A stretch of DNA of 63,250 nucleotides from Acidimicrobiaceae bacterium (lineage in GTDB: Bacteria > Actinomycetota > Acidimicrobiia > Acidimicrobiales > Poriferisodalaceae): contig PBKA01000026.1 in NCBI GenBank assembly GCA_002721305.1, positions 1 to 63,250 of the forward strand. Direction: 5' to 3'. The translations under genes were made by a program, and so were the position numbers. The notes under the pieces were generated by a model, which ran no database searches, was not told where the DNA came from, and was given only the letters and a program-made list of their open reading frames with translations. Shown one piece after another: positions 37,629 through 46,710 of the stretch (position 1 is the first letter of the stretch; the number at the start of each line of letters is the position of its first letter).

Positions 37629-38510
37629 CTAGGTCCGATCGGTGATCATCTTCTGAGTTCGCGACAAAAGCGCATCAAGACCACTTTCTGAGCAAAATCT
37701 TTCAAAGTCTGAGGTCGGAGCAGACCATTCCAACGCGTCGACCGTGGCTGCAACCGGAGCATCGGTTCGCACGGTTGCAATTTCTTTAAAAAGCATCGCT
37801 TGGCTCCTTTGTGAAGCCAAAGTCGCCGCCAGGGTCCGTGCTGCCCGCACCTCTACTTCCCATTCCGCGACTTCATCGGGAATCATTTCAATTGAGCCGT
37901 AGTAACTCAACACAGTTGCCGATGATTTCTGCCCCCAGCCGCTCAGACCGGGAAACCCATCAGCTGCGTCACCGACTAAGGCCAGGTAGTCAGGAATTGA
38001 CGCTGGAGTCACCCCGTACTTTTCTCGGACTTCATGACTTCCCAGTACCAGGTCTTTTCTCCGATCCCACTGGAATACTTTTCCTCCCACGCACTGGGCT
38101 AAGTCTTTGTCGGGTGTGCATATCAACACTTTGGTTACCCGGGGATCGTCGTTGGCCATGGCGGAACCTGCCGCAAGGGCGTCATCGGCTTCGAACTCCA
38201 CCATGGGCCACACTTCAATTCCAAGAGCTCGAAGACCTTCTTCGAGAGGCTGAAATTGTTCCCCAATAAGGGGATCTAAATCGGAGCCATCTTTGTAATC
38301 CGGCCACAATTCGTTGCGAAACGAGGTGATGGTGGAATCGGTGGCAACTGCTATGTGTGTCGCCCCGGCCTCGAGAAGACTGATCACACTATTGAGGACA
38401 CCGCGGATAGCTCCAACTTCTGCACCGTTCGGTGTTTTGCGCGAGGGCACGGCGAAAAAGTGCCTGAAGAGCTCATAGGTTCCGTCGATTAGGTGTACTT
38501 CAAAAGACAT
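37629..38510 (-). CDS. Stand-alone 5'-3' exonuclease (PolA N-domain / FEN type)
   Basis: 293 residues. The acidic metal-binding clusters of FEN nucleases are present: HLIDGTYELFRHFFA at the start, FEADDALAA, CTPDKDLAQCV and LVGDAADGFPGLSGWGQKSA, which includes the helix-hairpin-helix that holds DNA. It lacks polymerase domains, like the separate exonuclease found beside PolA in many Actinobacteria. It would remove RNA primers or flaps. Ten bases separate it from the VOC gene. Confidence 0.9.
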   Translation of the reverse strand: MSFEVHLIDGTYELFRHFFAVPSRKTPNGAEVGAIRGVLNSVISLLEAGATHIAVATDSTITSFRNELWPDYKDGSDLDPLIGEQFQPLEEGLRALGIEVWPMVEFEADDALAAGSAMANDDPRVTKVLICTPDKDLAQCVGGKVFQWDRRKDLVLGSHEVREKYGVTPASIPDYLALVGDAADGFPGLSGWGQKSSATVLSYYGSIEMIPDEVAEWEVEVRAARTLAATLASQRSQAMLFKEIATVRTDAPVAATVDALEWSAPTSDFERFCSESGLDALLSRTQKMITDRT

Positions 38511-38594
38511 TTTGGGTCATCTCATTGGACTTGCACCGACCTTACCGGTCTACTGTTGGCTCCAACATCGATAAGTAAACCGAGGAAACACGTC

Positions 38595-40130
38595 ATGAAG
38601 GTGCCTTTCACTATCTCCGATTTCTTGTATCGAGCAGAGAACGTTTATGCAGACCGTATTGCGCTCGTTGACGAACCTGGCATGCCGGGGGGCGGCTTAG
38701 GGGAGTTGACTTGGCAGGAGTTCGGAGTAAAGGTCCGCGAGCAAGCCGCAAAACTAGACGAACTCGATATAGGCGCAGGCGAACGCGTTGCAATGGTTTC
38801 ACAAAATTCTGGACGATTGATGACGTCGTTCTGGGGAGTTTCCGGGTACGGACGAATTTTTGTCCCTATTAATTTTCGACTGAGCCATGACGAAATTTCT
38901 TACATAGTCGACCATTGCGGGGCGTCAATGCTCCTCGTTGACCCTTCAATGGAAGACACCTGCAAAGACATCGACATTGAGCACTTCGTGGTAATGGGTA
39001 CTGATAGTGACGACCAGATGTATCTCCCGGGTGGTGAACCGAAATCGTGGACCCCAGACGAAGACGTAACCGCGACGATCAATTACACCTCCGGCACCAC
39101 CGCCCGCCCGAAAGGCGTTCAACAAACTCACCGGGCTTTATGGGTAAACGCAACGACTTTCGGTTGGCACGCCGGGGTGAGCGATAGGGACAATTATCTG
39201 CACACTTTGCCGATGTTCCATTGCAACGGTTGGGGGATGCCCTATGCCGTGACCGGTATGGGCGGCAAGCATGTGGTGCTGCGCGAGGTGCGTGGAGATG
39301 AGATTCTCAAACGCATCGAAGAACACGACATCACCTATATGTGCGGGGCCCCGGCGGTTGTGGCGGCAGTGTTGGAGGCAGCTCAAGACTGGGAAGGAGA
39401 AATACCCGGACGAGGTCGAGTGAGGATGGTGGTGGCAGGGGCTCCCCCGCCAACCCGAACGATCGCCCGCATGGAAGAAGAGTTGGGTTGGGAATTCATT
39501 CAGATCTACGGCCTCACTGAAACTTCACCACTCTTGACCATGAACCGCTGCAGATCAGAGTGGGACGATTTTGATTTCGAGGAAAAAGCACGCAAACTGA
39601 GCCGCGCTGGAGCACCAGCCATTGGGGTGAAAATCGACGTCGACAATCAGGGGGAGATTTTGGCTCGCTCGAATGTCGTTCTTGAAGGCTATTGGGAACA
39701 ACCAGAAGCAACCGCTGACGCGATCGTCGATGGCTGGTTTCATACCGGAGACGGCGGCACGATGGACGACGAACACCACGTGACGATTTCCGATCGTAAG
39801 AAGGACGTGATCATCTCGGGTGGCGAAAATGTCTCTTCGATCGAGGTGGAAGATGTGATCTTCAGTCACCCAGCGATAGCTGAGGTTGCTGTCATTGGGG
39901 TTCCCCACGAAAAGTGGGGGGAGACGGTGAAAGCTCTCGTCGTGTTGGGTGAGGACCAGAACGTGTCGGAGCAGGATCTGATTGATTATTGCCGCGAGAA
40001 GATGGCGCACTATAAATGTCCGACTTCCGTCGAGATCCGAGACGAACTCGCTCGAACCGCCACTGGAAAACTTCAAAAATTCAAGCTTCGAGCCCCGTAT
40101 TGGGAAGGCATGGAGAAGCAGATCAACTAG
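38595..40130 (+). CDS. AMP-forming fatty acyl-CoA synthetase family protein
   Basis: 511 residues from ATG 38595, preceded by GAGG eight bases upstream. Adenylation motifs: INYTSGTTARPKGVQQTH, QIYGLTETSP, DGWFHTGDGGTMDDEHHVTISDRKKDVIISGGENVSSIEVED, and the catalytic Lys in ATGKLQKFKL near the C-terminus. Length and motifs fit medium- or long-chain acyl-CoA ligases related to FadD13 or DmdB. It lies just before the MerR regulator, which could control it or menFDHC. Confidence 0.88.
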   Translation: MKVPFTISDFLYRAENVYADRIALVDEPGMPGGGLGELTWQEFGVKVREQAAKLDELDIGAGERVAMVSQNSGRLMTSFWGVSGYGRIFVPINFRLSHDEISYIVDHCGASMLLVDPSMEDTCKDIDIEHFVVMGTDSDDQMYLPGGEPKSWTPDEDVTATINYTSGTTARPKGVQQTHRALWVNATTFGWHAGVSDRDNYLHTLPMFHCNGWGMPYAVTGMGGKHVVLREVRGDEILKRIEEHDITYMCGAPAVVAAVLEAAQDWEGEIPGRGRVRMVVAGAPPPTRTIARMEEELGWEFIQIYGLTETSPLLTMNRCRSEWDDFDFEEKARKLSRAGAPAIGVKIDVDNQGEILARSNVVLEGYWEQPEATADAIVDGWFHTGDGGTMDDEHHVTISDRKKDVIISGGENVSSIEVEDVIFSHPAIAEVAVIGVPHEKWGETVKALVVLGEDQNVSEQDLIDYCREKMAHYKCPTSVEIRDELARTATGKLQKFKLRAPYWEGMEKQIN

Positions 40131-40151
40131 TTACCCAACAAATTAATACTG

Positions 40152-40192
40152 AGAGTAGTGACTCTTAGAGTAATTGCTCTTAAACTCTGGAC
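40152..40192 (+). promoter_or_regulatory. Predicted MerR promoter with palindromic operator; leaderless start likely
   Basis: AGAGT-AGTG-ACTCT (40152-40165) is a perfect inverted repeat, and AGAG-TAATTG-CTCT (40167-40180) a second one. GTGACT (40158-40163) and TAAACT (40181-40186) could serve as -35 and -10 with a 17-base spacer holding the second palindrome. The first base of the ATG, 40193, lies seven bases after the -10, so the mRNA may start at the start codon. No ribosome binding site is visible. Confidence 0.45.
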
Positions 40193-40840
40193 ATGCGTGT
40201 CGAACAGCTGGCCGGAGATTCCCAACTCAGTGTTGATACGATCCGCTACTACCAAAAAATCGGCATCCTGCATCCTCCGATGCGTGAGGGACGAGTCGCT
40301 GTGTACGACGATTCTCACGCCTCGAGACTCCACGAGATTCGACAACTGTCAGATGAAGGATTCAGTTTGGCTCAAATCCAACGCCTCTCAGATTCCTCCC
40401 CTCATCCGCTGCTTTCTTCACTCAATGGCACCTCTGAATCACTCTCTTTCAACGAACTCGTAGCCAAGTCCGAACTCGATGAGAAAGTCGTCCGCCTCGC
40501 AGTCGACGCTGGGCTCATTCGGCCACTGACGGCGACCGACGACCGGTTCGGAGCCGATACTCTCTCGATGCTGAAAGCGGGCGTCGGGTTGCTCAACGTG
40601 GGCGTACCTTTTGATGAATTGGTTCAGTTGGCCGTTCGACATGCGCAACACGTAGAAAGTGTCGCTAAAGATGCAGTGGCCCTGTTTGCACAACACCTGA
40701 ACGAAACAAGTGACTCTTCCCAAGCCGAAACTGTCGCGAGCATCGTCCCGGTGGTAACCGAGTTGGTAGCCCAGCATTTCCGTCAAACGCTTGTCGAACA
40801 GGTAGGCCATCACCTGATGAACGAAGCCGAGTCGTCGTGA
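40193..40840 (+). CDS. MerR-family transcriptional regulator
   Basis: 215 residues. The N-terminal winged helix is typical: VEQLAGDSQLSVDTIRYYQKIGILHPPMREGRVAVYDDSHASRL, followed by a short dimerisation helix (LHEIRQLSDEGFSLAQIQRL). The C-terminal 130 residues are helical with no Cys cluster, so metal sensing is unlikely; an organic effector is expected. Palindromes sit directly upstream, suggesting autoregulation. Its stop overlaps the menF start, so menaquinone genes may be under its control. Confidence 0.88.
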   Translation: MRVEQLAGDSQLSVDTIRYYQKIGILHPPMREGRVAVYDDSHASRLHEIRQLSDEGFSLAQIQRLSDSSPHPLLSSLNGTSESLSFNELVAKSELDEKVVRLAVDAGLIRPLTATDDRFGADTLSMLKAGVGLLNVGVPFDELVQLAVRHAQHVESVAKDAVALFAQHLNETSDSSQAETVASIVPVVTELVAQHFRQTLVEQVGHHLMNEAESS

Positions 40841-42117
40841 CAACATTGGCCGACTCCCGCACCCTGACGTTGGTTCGAAGCCAGGTTGACCAACCTGTCG
40901 ACCTTTTGGGGTTATGGGCAACCTCAAGTCATGACCAGAAGGCATATTGGGCCATCCCAGACGAGGGGTTCGAATTTGTTGCTCTCGGCAGGGCACGACA
41001 CTTCAGAACCGAACAACGCCGCGACAGGTTCCAATCTGTTCGCGCAACCATGGGGGACCTTCAAGTCAACTTAGTGGGTGAACCCGGCCCCGAGTTTTCA
41101 GGGGGAGTTCTCGTGGGTGGTTTCGCCTTCAGTGACCGGGAACTGGAGCGTCACCCTGATTGGGCGGTCTTCGGGGGCGGTGAATTGGTGCTGCCTGAAA
41201 TCTTCGTGGTTCGCTCCAACGATTCCTTCTGGATCACACATGTCGACACTGCCGAATTGCCTGATCTCGCTCCAGGATTTGACCATCGCCTGGGCCAAGT
41301 GAAAGAGGTGGACCACAAAGACGATCAAGCTTATTTAAGACTCGTCGGTCAAGCGTTAGCAGAGATCAACGCCGGGACCATGGACAAGGTGGTTACAGCA
41401 AGGTCCCTGTCGCTACCGGCAAATCTGAACGCGGCGGCGCTGCTCGAACGGCTCCGAATGCGACATCCGTCATGCGCCACGTTCGCCATCGCTCACGGCA
41501 GCCAAGTGTTCCTCGGCAGCAGTCCTGAAACACTGGTCAATGTGAACGGACATCGCGTTGAAACCGCAGCGCTCGCCGGATCGCGGCCACGCCATGAGCA
41601 TCCCGGAGCAGACGCTCGACTACGTGCCGAGCTGCTCGCCAACCCCAAAGAACGCACCGAGCACGAGATCGTTGTTGAAGACATAACTAGATCACTGACC
41701 ATCGCTGGTGTTCGCTTGGAAGCATTATCCCCCACCGGTGTCATGAAACTCCGCCGGATCCAACACCTCCACACTCCCATATCAGGGATCCTGCCCGACA
41801 ACACCGACATTCTCGACCTGGTAAGAGCTCTGCACCCAACTCCCGCGGTGGCGGGAATACCCAGGCAGGTCGCTCAAGATTGGATCGACGAGAACGAATC
41901 CATGGACCGAGGGTGGTACGCCGCGCCCGTGGGTTGGATGACCCCAACCGGTGGAGGTGAGTTCCGGGTTGCCTTACGGTCGGCTCTACTTACCGACGAT
42001 GCTCTCACCTTGTTCGCCGGCGGCGGAATCGTCGACGGCGCAGAGCCCACACACGAATTGGCAGAAACAGCGACCAAATTTGAAGCCCTTCTGGGCGCCC
42101 TCGACTTGACGCCATAG
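40837..42117 (+). CDS. menF: Isochorismate synthase, menaquinone pathway
   Basis: Converts chorismate to isochorismate. 426 residues from GTG overlapping the MerR gene by four bases. Chorismate-binding pieces: KVVTARSLSLPA with the conserved Lys, FLGSSPETLVNVNGHRVETAALAGSRPR, KERTEHEIVVEDI and HTPISGILPD near the C-terminus, then ALHPTPAVAGIPRQVA. This pattern is shared with EntC-type enzymes; the menD gene five bases downstream settles its role. Confidence 0.9.
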   Translation: MTTLADSRTLTLVRSQVDQPVDLLGLWATSSHDQKAYWAIPDEGFEFVALGRARHFRTEQRRDRFQSVRATMGDLQVNLVGEPGPEFSGGVLVGGFAFSDRELERHPDWAVFGGGELVLPEIFVVRSNDSFWITHVDTAELPDLAPGFDHRLGQVKEVDHKDDQAYLRLVGQALAEINAGTMDKVVTARSLSLPANLNAAALLERLRMRHPSCATFAIAHGSQVFLGSSPETLVNVNGHRVETAALAGSRPRHEHPGADARLRAELLANPKERTEHEIVVEDITRSLTIAGVRLEALSPTGVMKLRRIQHLHTPISGILPDNTDILDLVRALHPTPAVAGIPRQVAQDWIDENESMDRGWYAAPVGWMTPTGGGEFRVALRSALLTDDALTLFAGGGIVDGAEPTHELAETATKFEALLGALDLTP

Positions 42118-42122
42118 CAATC

Positions 42123-43823
42123 ATGACGAACGACCCGGTTTACAGCGCATGCGCGGCGTTTGCGAATGAACTCGCCAATCAGGGAGTCGGGCACGCCGTC
42201 ATATCACCTGGATCAAGATCGACGCCTCTCACGCTTACCTTCGCCAGAACCGACCGCATCGAGACCTGGACTCGCTTAGACGAACGCTCCGCGGCATTCT
42301 TCGCTCTAGGGCTCGCGAAAGAATCATGCAAGCCCGTGGTTCTCATCTGCACTTCTGGAACCGCAGCCGCTAATTATCTCCCAGCAGTTATCGAAGCAAA
42401 CTGGTCAGAGACGCCTCTCATCGTCCTCACCGCGAATCGGCCCCCAGAATTACGAGGTTGGGGCGCCGGTCAAACCATTGATCAAACGAACATCTACGGG
42501 AGCAACGTGCGCTGGTTCGCCGAACTCCCGATCGGTACCGAACCCGATGTCCGTTGGTTCCAATTGGTCGCGGCTCGGGCTTTCCAATCATCCACTGGTC
42601 CACAGCCCGGACCCGTTCATTTGGACTGGCCGTTCAGGGAACCTTTGGAACCGCTATCTGACTCGCCTTTCGATCAAGTTCTGCCTCCTATTCAGCTCGA
42701 TCAGCCATTGACGATCCTTGAACCGGACAAAGCCCATGAACTCGCGCAACGCTTTGAGCGAGTGCCGGAGGGGGTGGTGGTCGCAGGTCCTATGGGACAA
42801 GGATCCAATTGGCGTCAAGCTGTTCACAGTTTCTGCAAAAAGACCGGGTACCCGCTCTTGGCGGAACCACTCTCTCAGTTACGGATCGACTTCGACGGTG
42901 TTCCGGTCATTGAGCATCACGATCATCTCCTGCGCAGCACTTGGTCGGAAACCGTTGCCCCCGAGGTCGTAGTGAGGTTGGGTGGACCTCCCACCTGCAA
43001 GCCCTTGAGGCTCTGGCTCGAGCGGCACCGTTCGCCGATGATCATGTTTGACCCTTCGAGCAATTGGGCGGATCCGAGTTTCACTGTCTCGGAAGTCCTG
43101 AATGTGGGGAGCGATGGGCTCGCCCAAGTCGCGGACCTCATCAATCCCTCCATGGCTAGTGGACAGTGGGGGGAAAGGTGGAAAACAGCAAATCAACAAG
43201 CGTCTGCAGCTATCAGTGCCATCGTTGACCACGAACCCCTGTTGCAACCTGCTGTTGCCCGCGAGCTAGGCCGCCGTCTTCCAGCGGATCACTTGCTTTA
43301 CGTGTCCAACTCCATGCCTGTGCGCGACGTTGACAGTTTCTTGGAATGCCACTCGGACTCTCTCCACCTACTTGGCAACCGCGGGGCGAGTGGAATCGAC
43401 GGAGTTGTCTCCAGTGCCGCCGGAGCCGCCGCGACAGGTCAACCCACAACGCTACTGATAGGCGATCTGGCTTTTCAGCACGACATTGCGGGACTCATAG
43501 CAGCAAGGAATGCGGACCTCACGTTGACAATCGTGGTCTTGGACGACCAAGGCGGCGGAATCTTCAGACACCTACCCATCGTTCAAGCAACGGATCCGGA
43601 TCTCTTCGACAAATTCTTCGCCACTCCACAACATCTACCTATTGCTGAGATTGTCGAGGCGTTGGACATCGAATACAAGGAAGCTTGTGACGCCTCGACG
43701 TTGGCTGATCTGTTGCGGAAGCCTCAAGGTCTCCGAGTGATCAGAATTCCTGTGGACTCAGCTTCTGACGTCGAACAGCATCGGCGGATCGCTCAAGCGG
43801 TCGCAGACTCAGTGACACCGTAA
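42123..43823 (+). CDS. menD: 2-succinyl-5-enolpyruvyl-6-hydroxy-3-cyclohexene-1-carboxylate synthase
   Basis: Thiamine-diphosphate enzyme joining isochorismate and 2-oxoglutarate. 566 residues. GHAVISPGSRSTPLTL holds the family SPGSRS motif, ERSAAFFALGLAKES includes the catalytic Glu, and ICTSGTAAANYLPAVIEA and LTANRPPELRGWGAGQTIDQ follow. The diphosphate-binding region is GDLAFQHDIAGLIAARNADLTLTIVVLDDQGGGIF. It is followed by menH with a TAATG overlap. Confidence 0.93.
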   Translation: MTNDPVYSACAAFANELANQGVGHAVISPGSRSTPLTLTFARTDRIETWTRLDERSAAFFALGLAKESCKPVVLICTSGTAAANYLPAVIEANWSETPLIVLTANRPPELRGWGAGQTIDQTNIYGSNVRWFAELPIGTEPDVRWFQLVAARAFQSSTGPQPGPVHLDWPFREPLEPLSDSPFDQVLPPIQLDQPLTILEPDKAHELAQRFERVPEGVVVAGPMGQGSNWRQAVHSFCKKTGYPLLAEPLSQLRIDFDGVPVIEHHDHLLRSTWSETVAPEVVVRLGGPPTCKPLRLWLERHRSPMIMFDPSSNWADPSFTVSEVLNVGSDGLAQVADLINPSMASGQWGERWKTANQQASAAISAIVDHEPLLQPAVARELGRRLPADHLLYVSNSMPVRDVDSFLECHSDSLHLLGNRGASGIDGVVSSAAGAAATGQPTTLLIGDLAFQHDIAGLIAARNADLTLTIVVLDDQGGGIFRHLPIVQATDPDLFDKFFATPQHLPIAEIVEALDIEYKEACDASTLADLLRKPQGLRVIRIPVDSASDVEQHRRIAQAVADSVTP

Positions 43824-44626
43824 TGAAACTGATCTGCGAAAACACCGCCTTGGAAGTCGAAGTGTCCGGCTCGGGCGACCCAACTCTGATCATTCATGGA
43901 TTCACGGGGTCCGCGTCAGCAATGAGACCGTTGTCCGAACGTTTGCCGGGACGAAAAATCGTTCCCGATCTTGTCGGTCACGGTCGCAGTGAATCCCCCG
44001 CATCTCTCGATGCTTACTACCTCGAAAACATCTGTCAGCAGTTGTCATCGTTACTCCACCAGCTAGAGGCGTCACCTGCGTCGATCGTGGGGTACTCGCT
44101 AGGTGGCCGCATCGCATTGAATTTCGCACTCACCCACCCGGGAATGGTTCGGTCAATAGCGCTTATCGGGGCTTCGCCCGGGATCAGAGGCAAAGATGAC
44201 CGACTCAACCGGAAAAATAGTGACAGCGAGCTAGCCAACTCGATTTCCCAAAGGGGTGTCGAAGAATTCATCGACGCCTGGGTCGCCATGCCTATGTGGG
44301 AGAGTTTGCGGGACAAACTGACCGCTGATCAATGGCAAGAATCAATTACCCAACGTCGTTCCAATCACTCCCTCGGCCTTGCCAACAGTCTCCGAGCGAA
44401 CGGCACAGGGAGCATGAACCCACTTCACGACATCCTCGGCGATTTGAAAGCTCCGACGCTTCTCATCGCCGGCGATCAGGACTACAAATTCTTGGAGATC
44501 GCCTATGAGATGTCAGACAAAATCCCTGATGTTTCGGTTGAGGCGATCGTTGATTCCGGTCACGCGGCGCATCTCGAACAACCCGACGCAACCGCAAACG
44601 CAATCATCAGGCACTTCTCGTGTTGA
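43823..44626 (+). CDS. menH: SHCHC synthase-like alpha/beta hydrolase
   Basis: 267 residues of the alpha/beta hydrolase fold. The oxyanion loop is IIHGFTGSASAM, the nucleophile Ser lies in GYSLGGRIAL, the acid in LLIAGDQDYKF and the His in VDSGHAAHLEQP. Position between menD and menC, with overlaps on both sides, supports MenH, which removes pyruvate from the MenD product. Some operon hydrolases of this type are not MenH, so the activity rests partly on context. Confidence 0.86.
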   Translation: MKLICENTALEVEVSGSGDPTLIIHGFTGSASAMRPLSERLPGRKIVPDLVGHGRSESPASLDAYYLENICQQLSSLLHQLEASPASIVGYSLGGRIALNFALTHPGMVRSIALIGASPGIRGKDDRLNRKNSDSELANSISQRGVEEFIDAWVAMPMWESLRDKLTADQWQESITQRRSNHSLGLANSLRANGTGSMNPLHDILGDLKAPTLLIAGDQDYKFLEIAYEMSDKIPDVSVEAIVDSGHAAHLEQPDATANAIIRHFSC

Positions 44627-45567
44627 TCACTCTCCAAAAAAGGAGACTGCAGTTGCGAAATCCCTTAGTCACTGCACATGGCAGCACCACAGATCGGCAC
44701 ATCATCGAAATCACGGCGCGGGATGGGGATTTTCACGGCCACGGAGAAGCGGCGCCACTTCCCGGCTTCGGTTTAGAGACATTTGATGAAGCCCTCGCGG
44801 CGTTAGAACAATGGGCAACTAACCCAGAACTGTTACCCGAGTCGCCCGCAGCTCTGAGCGGCGCCGCGACTGCAGTCGAGAACCTAGAAAAATCCAGGCT
44901 CCGTCGTTCAGACCCCAAGGGGGCTATCGCTGTCCAAGCCCTCGTCGGCACCCCAGAGATTTCGTTGGTCGAAACCCAGATTTCTGACGCGCTAGCCAAC
45001 GGTTACTTGGCAATAAAGATGAAGGTCGCCGCCACCGACACTTCGACCGACATCAGCAGGGTTCAGGCGGCAGCAGCGCTTCTCGGCTCGAAAGCAGCAC
45101 TTCGCTTAGACGCGAACGGGGGATGGTCAATGAGAGACGCTCTAGCCGTTCTGAGTTCCGTAGATCTCAGTCATATTGATCTTGTCGAAGAGCCCACTTC
45201 CAACCCGTTGGACTGGCGAAAGATCAACGAAGAGACCGGCGTCAACATCGGCGCAGACGAACAGCTGACCAATCACCTTCAGGTAGGAATGCTTCTTGAA
45301 CTTCGCGCGGCCCAAACATTTGTCCTTAAGCCCTCAGTGATAGGAGGGCCTCTCGCGACGCGAAGGATGGCGGGTCTCGCGGCGGAGAATGGTGTGGATA
45401 TCTTGATCTCGTCATTTCTCGATGGGCCTATAGGTCTTCGCTCAGCGAGAGACCTCGCTTTGGAATTAGCGCCCAATAAGATTCACGGCCTGGGAACAGC
45501 CCCTCTTTTCGTCGACGAGCTACCCGCCGATGTTCAACCCATCGACGGCTACCTTCGGTGTTCGTGA
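44620..45567 (+). CDS. menC: o-Succinylbenzoate synthase
   Basis: Enolase-superfamily dehydratase, 315 residues, GTG start overlapping menH by seven bases. The catalytic Lys pair lies in AIKMKVA, and the metal ligands in LRLDANGGWS, LVEEPT and IGADEQL, with a second Lys in FVLKPSVIGG. N-terminal LRNPLVTAHGST and HGHGEAAPLPGFG are typical of MenC. The menaquinone operon ends here on the plus strand; menE faces it on the minus strand. Confidence 0.9.
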   Translation: MLITLQKRRLQLRNPLVTAHGSTTDRHIIEITARDGDFHGHGEAAPLPGFGLETFDEALAALEQWATNPELLPESPAALSGAATAVENLEKSRLRRSDPKGAIAVQALVGTPEISLVETQISDALANGYLAIKMKVAATDTSTDISRVQAAAALLGSKAALRLDANGGWSMRDALAVLSSVDLSHIDLVEEPTSNPLDWRKINEETGVNIGADEQLTNHLQVGMLLELRAAQTFVLKPSVIGGPLATRRMAGLAAENGVDILISSFLDGPIGLRSARDLALELAPNKIHGLGTAPLFVDELPADVQPIDGYLRCS

Positions 45568-45591
45568 CAACCCCTTTTAGTCAGTGTTGAC

Positions 45592-46692
45592 TCACAGCAG
45601 ATGCCGTTGAATTTTACCTAGTGCTGTTCGTGGAAGCTTTTCCACATATTCGACCGAGCGGGGAGCACAAAACGCGGGCAAAGACTCCTTTACAGCCTCG
45701 CGCATAGCTTCCAATGACGGCCTCTGTGCACCAGCCACCACCACAGCTACAACGACTTCACCCCACTCTGGATCCGGTCGTCCAACGACTGCACACTCCT
45801 GCACATGAGTCACCTTCTCCAAACTCCGCTCAACCGCCACCGGCCAAACATTCTCCCCACCTGTGATAATCATGTCGCCCATCCGTCCGTAAACGCTTAG
45901 GACGCCTTCGCTACTAAGCGAACCCGAGTCTCCGCTCGGATACCAACCATCCTTGGTGAATGGGTCACCCCCGTTGCGATAACACCGGAACAGCATCGGA
46001 CAGCGGATTTGCACCTCGTCTCTGACTACTCGCAATTCGACACCTTGGAGCGGGTGTCCGTTGTACACAATTCCGCTACCGGTTTCTGTCATTCCATAAG
46101 TCGCTATGACATTCTCTGGCCGCTCCTTCGGCACGGCTGATCCGCCTAACAAAATTCTTCGAAATAGGCTGGCGTCAATCCGATTCAACGCAGTGGGGAC
46201 AAGCGAGACAAGCGTTGCCCCTTCACGGGCGGCTGTCATCACCGCATCAGCATCGAATCCATCATGTACCTCTACGGGTATCGCCGAATGAAGGGCTCGC
46301 ACAACGACAGAAAAACCTCCGACGTGACTCAGGGGAAGACATGCGAGCCATTTGTCAACGCCATGACTGACTTCAAGAAACGCGTTGGTGGCTTCCGCAT
46401 TGGCAACCAATGCTTCATGCGTAAGTACAACACCCTTGGGTTCTCCGGTGCTTCCGCTAGTGGCGACCACCAGCGCATCACCTGGCTCGACGGGCCTTCC
46501 TTTTGTCGATGATCCGCCAGAAGGGCTAATCACCTCCGAAGCACCCATGTGCTCTATCACTTGTTTTTGGGCGTCTCTGGGCAGTCTCTGATCTATGGGC
46601 AGCACCGCGTCGCCCTGATCCCAGACTCGTTGAATAGCTTCAACGTACTGCTGCCCACCGGGCATGCATATGGCTACGAGGCGGTTCATCAC
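45592..46692 (-). CDS. menE: o-Succinylbenzoate--CoA ligase
   Basis: 366 residues, a shortened AMP-forming ligase as in other actinobacterial MenE proteins. Motifs: VVATSGSTGEPKGVVLTHEAL, CLPLSHVGGFSVVVRAL, ATYGMTETGSGIVYNG, DGWYPSGDSGSLSSEGVLSVYGRMGDMIITGGENVWP and the catalytic Lys in LPRTALGKIQRH. GTG 46692 and ATG 46689 are both possible. It converges with menC but is last in a minus-strand set psuG-TauE-menE, with an 18-base gap to the transporter gene. Confidence 0.9.
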   Translation of the reverse strand: MMNRLVAICMPGGQQYVEAIQRVWDQGDAVLPIDQRLPRDAQKQVIEHMGASEVISPSGGSSTKGRPVEPGDALVVATSGSTGEPKGVVLTHEALVANAEATNAFLEVSHGVDKWLACLPLSHVGGFSVVVRALHSAIPVEVHDGFDADAVMTAAREGATLVSLVPTALNRIDASLFRRILLGGSAVPKERPENVIATYGMTETGSGIVYNGHPLQGVELRVVRDEVQIRCPMLFRCYRNGGDPFTKDGWYPSGDSGSLSSEGVLSVYGRMGDMIITGGENVWPVAVERSLEKVTHVQECAVVGRPDPEWGEVVVAVVVAGAQRPSLEAMREAVKESLPAFCAPRSVEYVEKLPRTALGKIQRHLL

Positions 46693-46710
46693 AACGACGT
46701 TACCGGTGTT

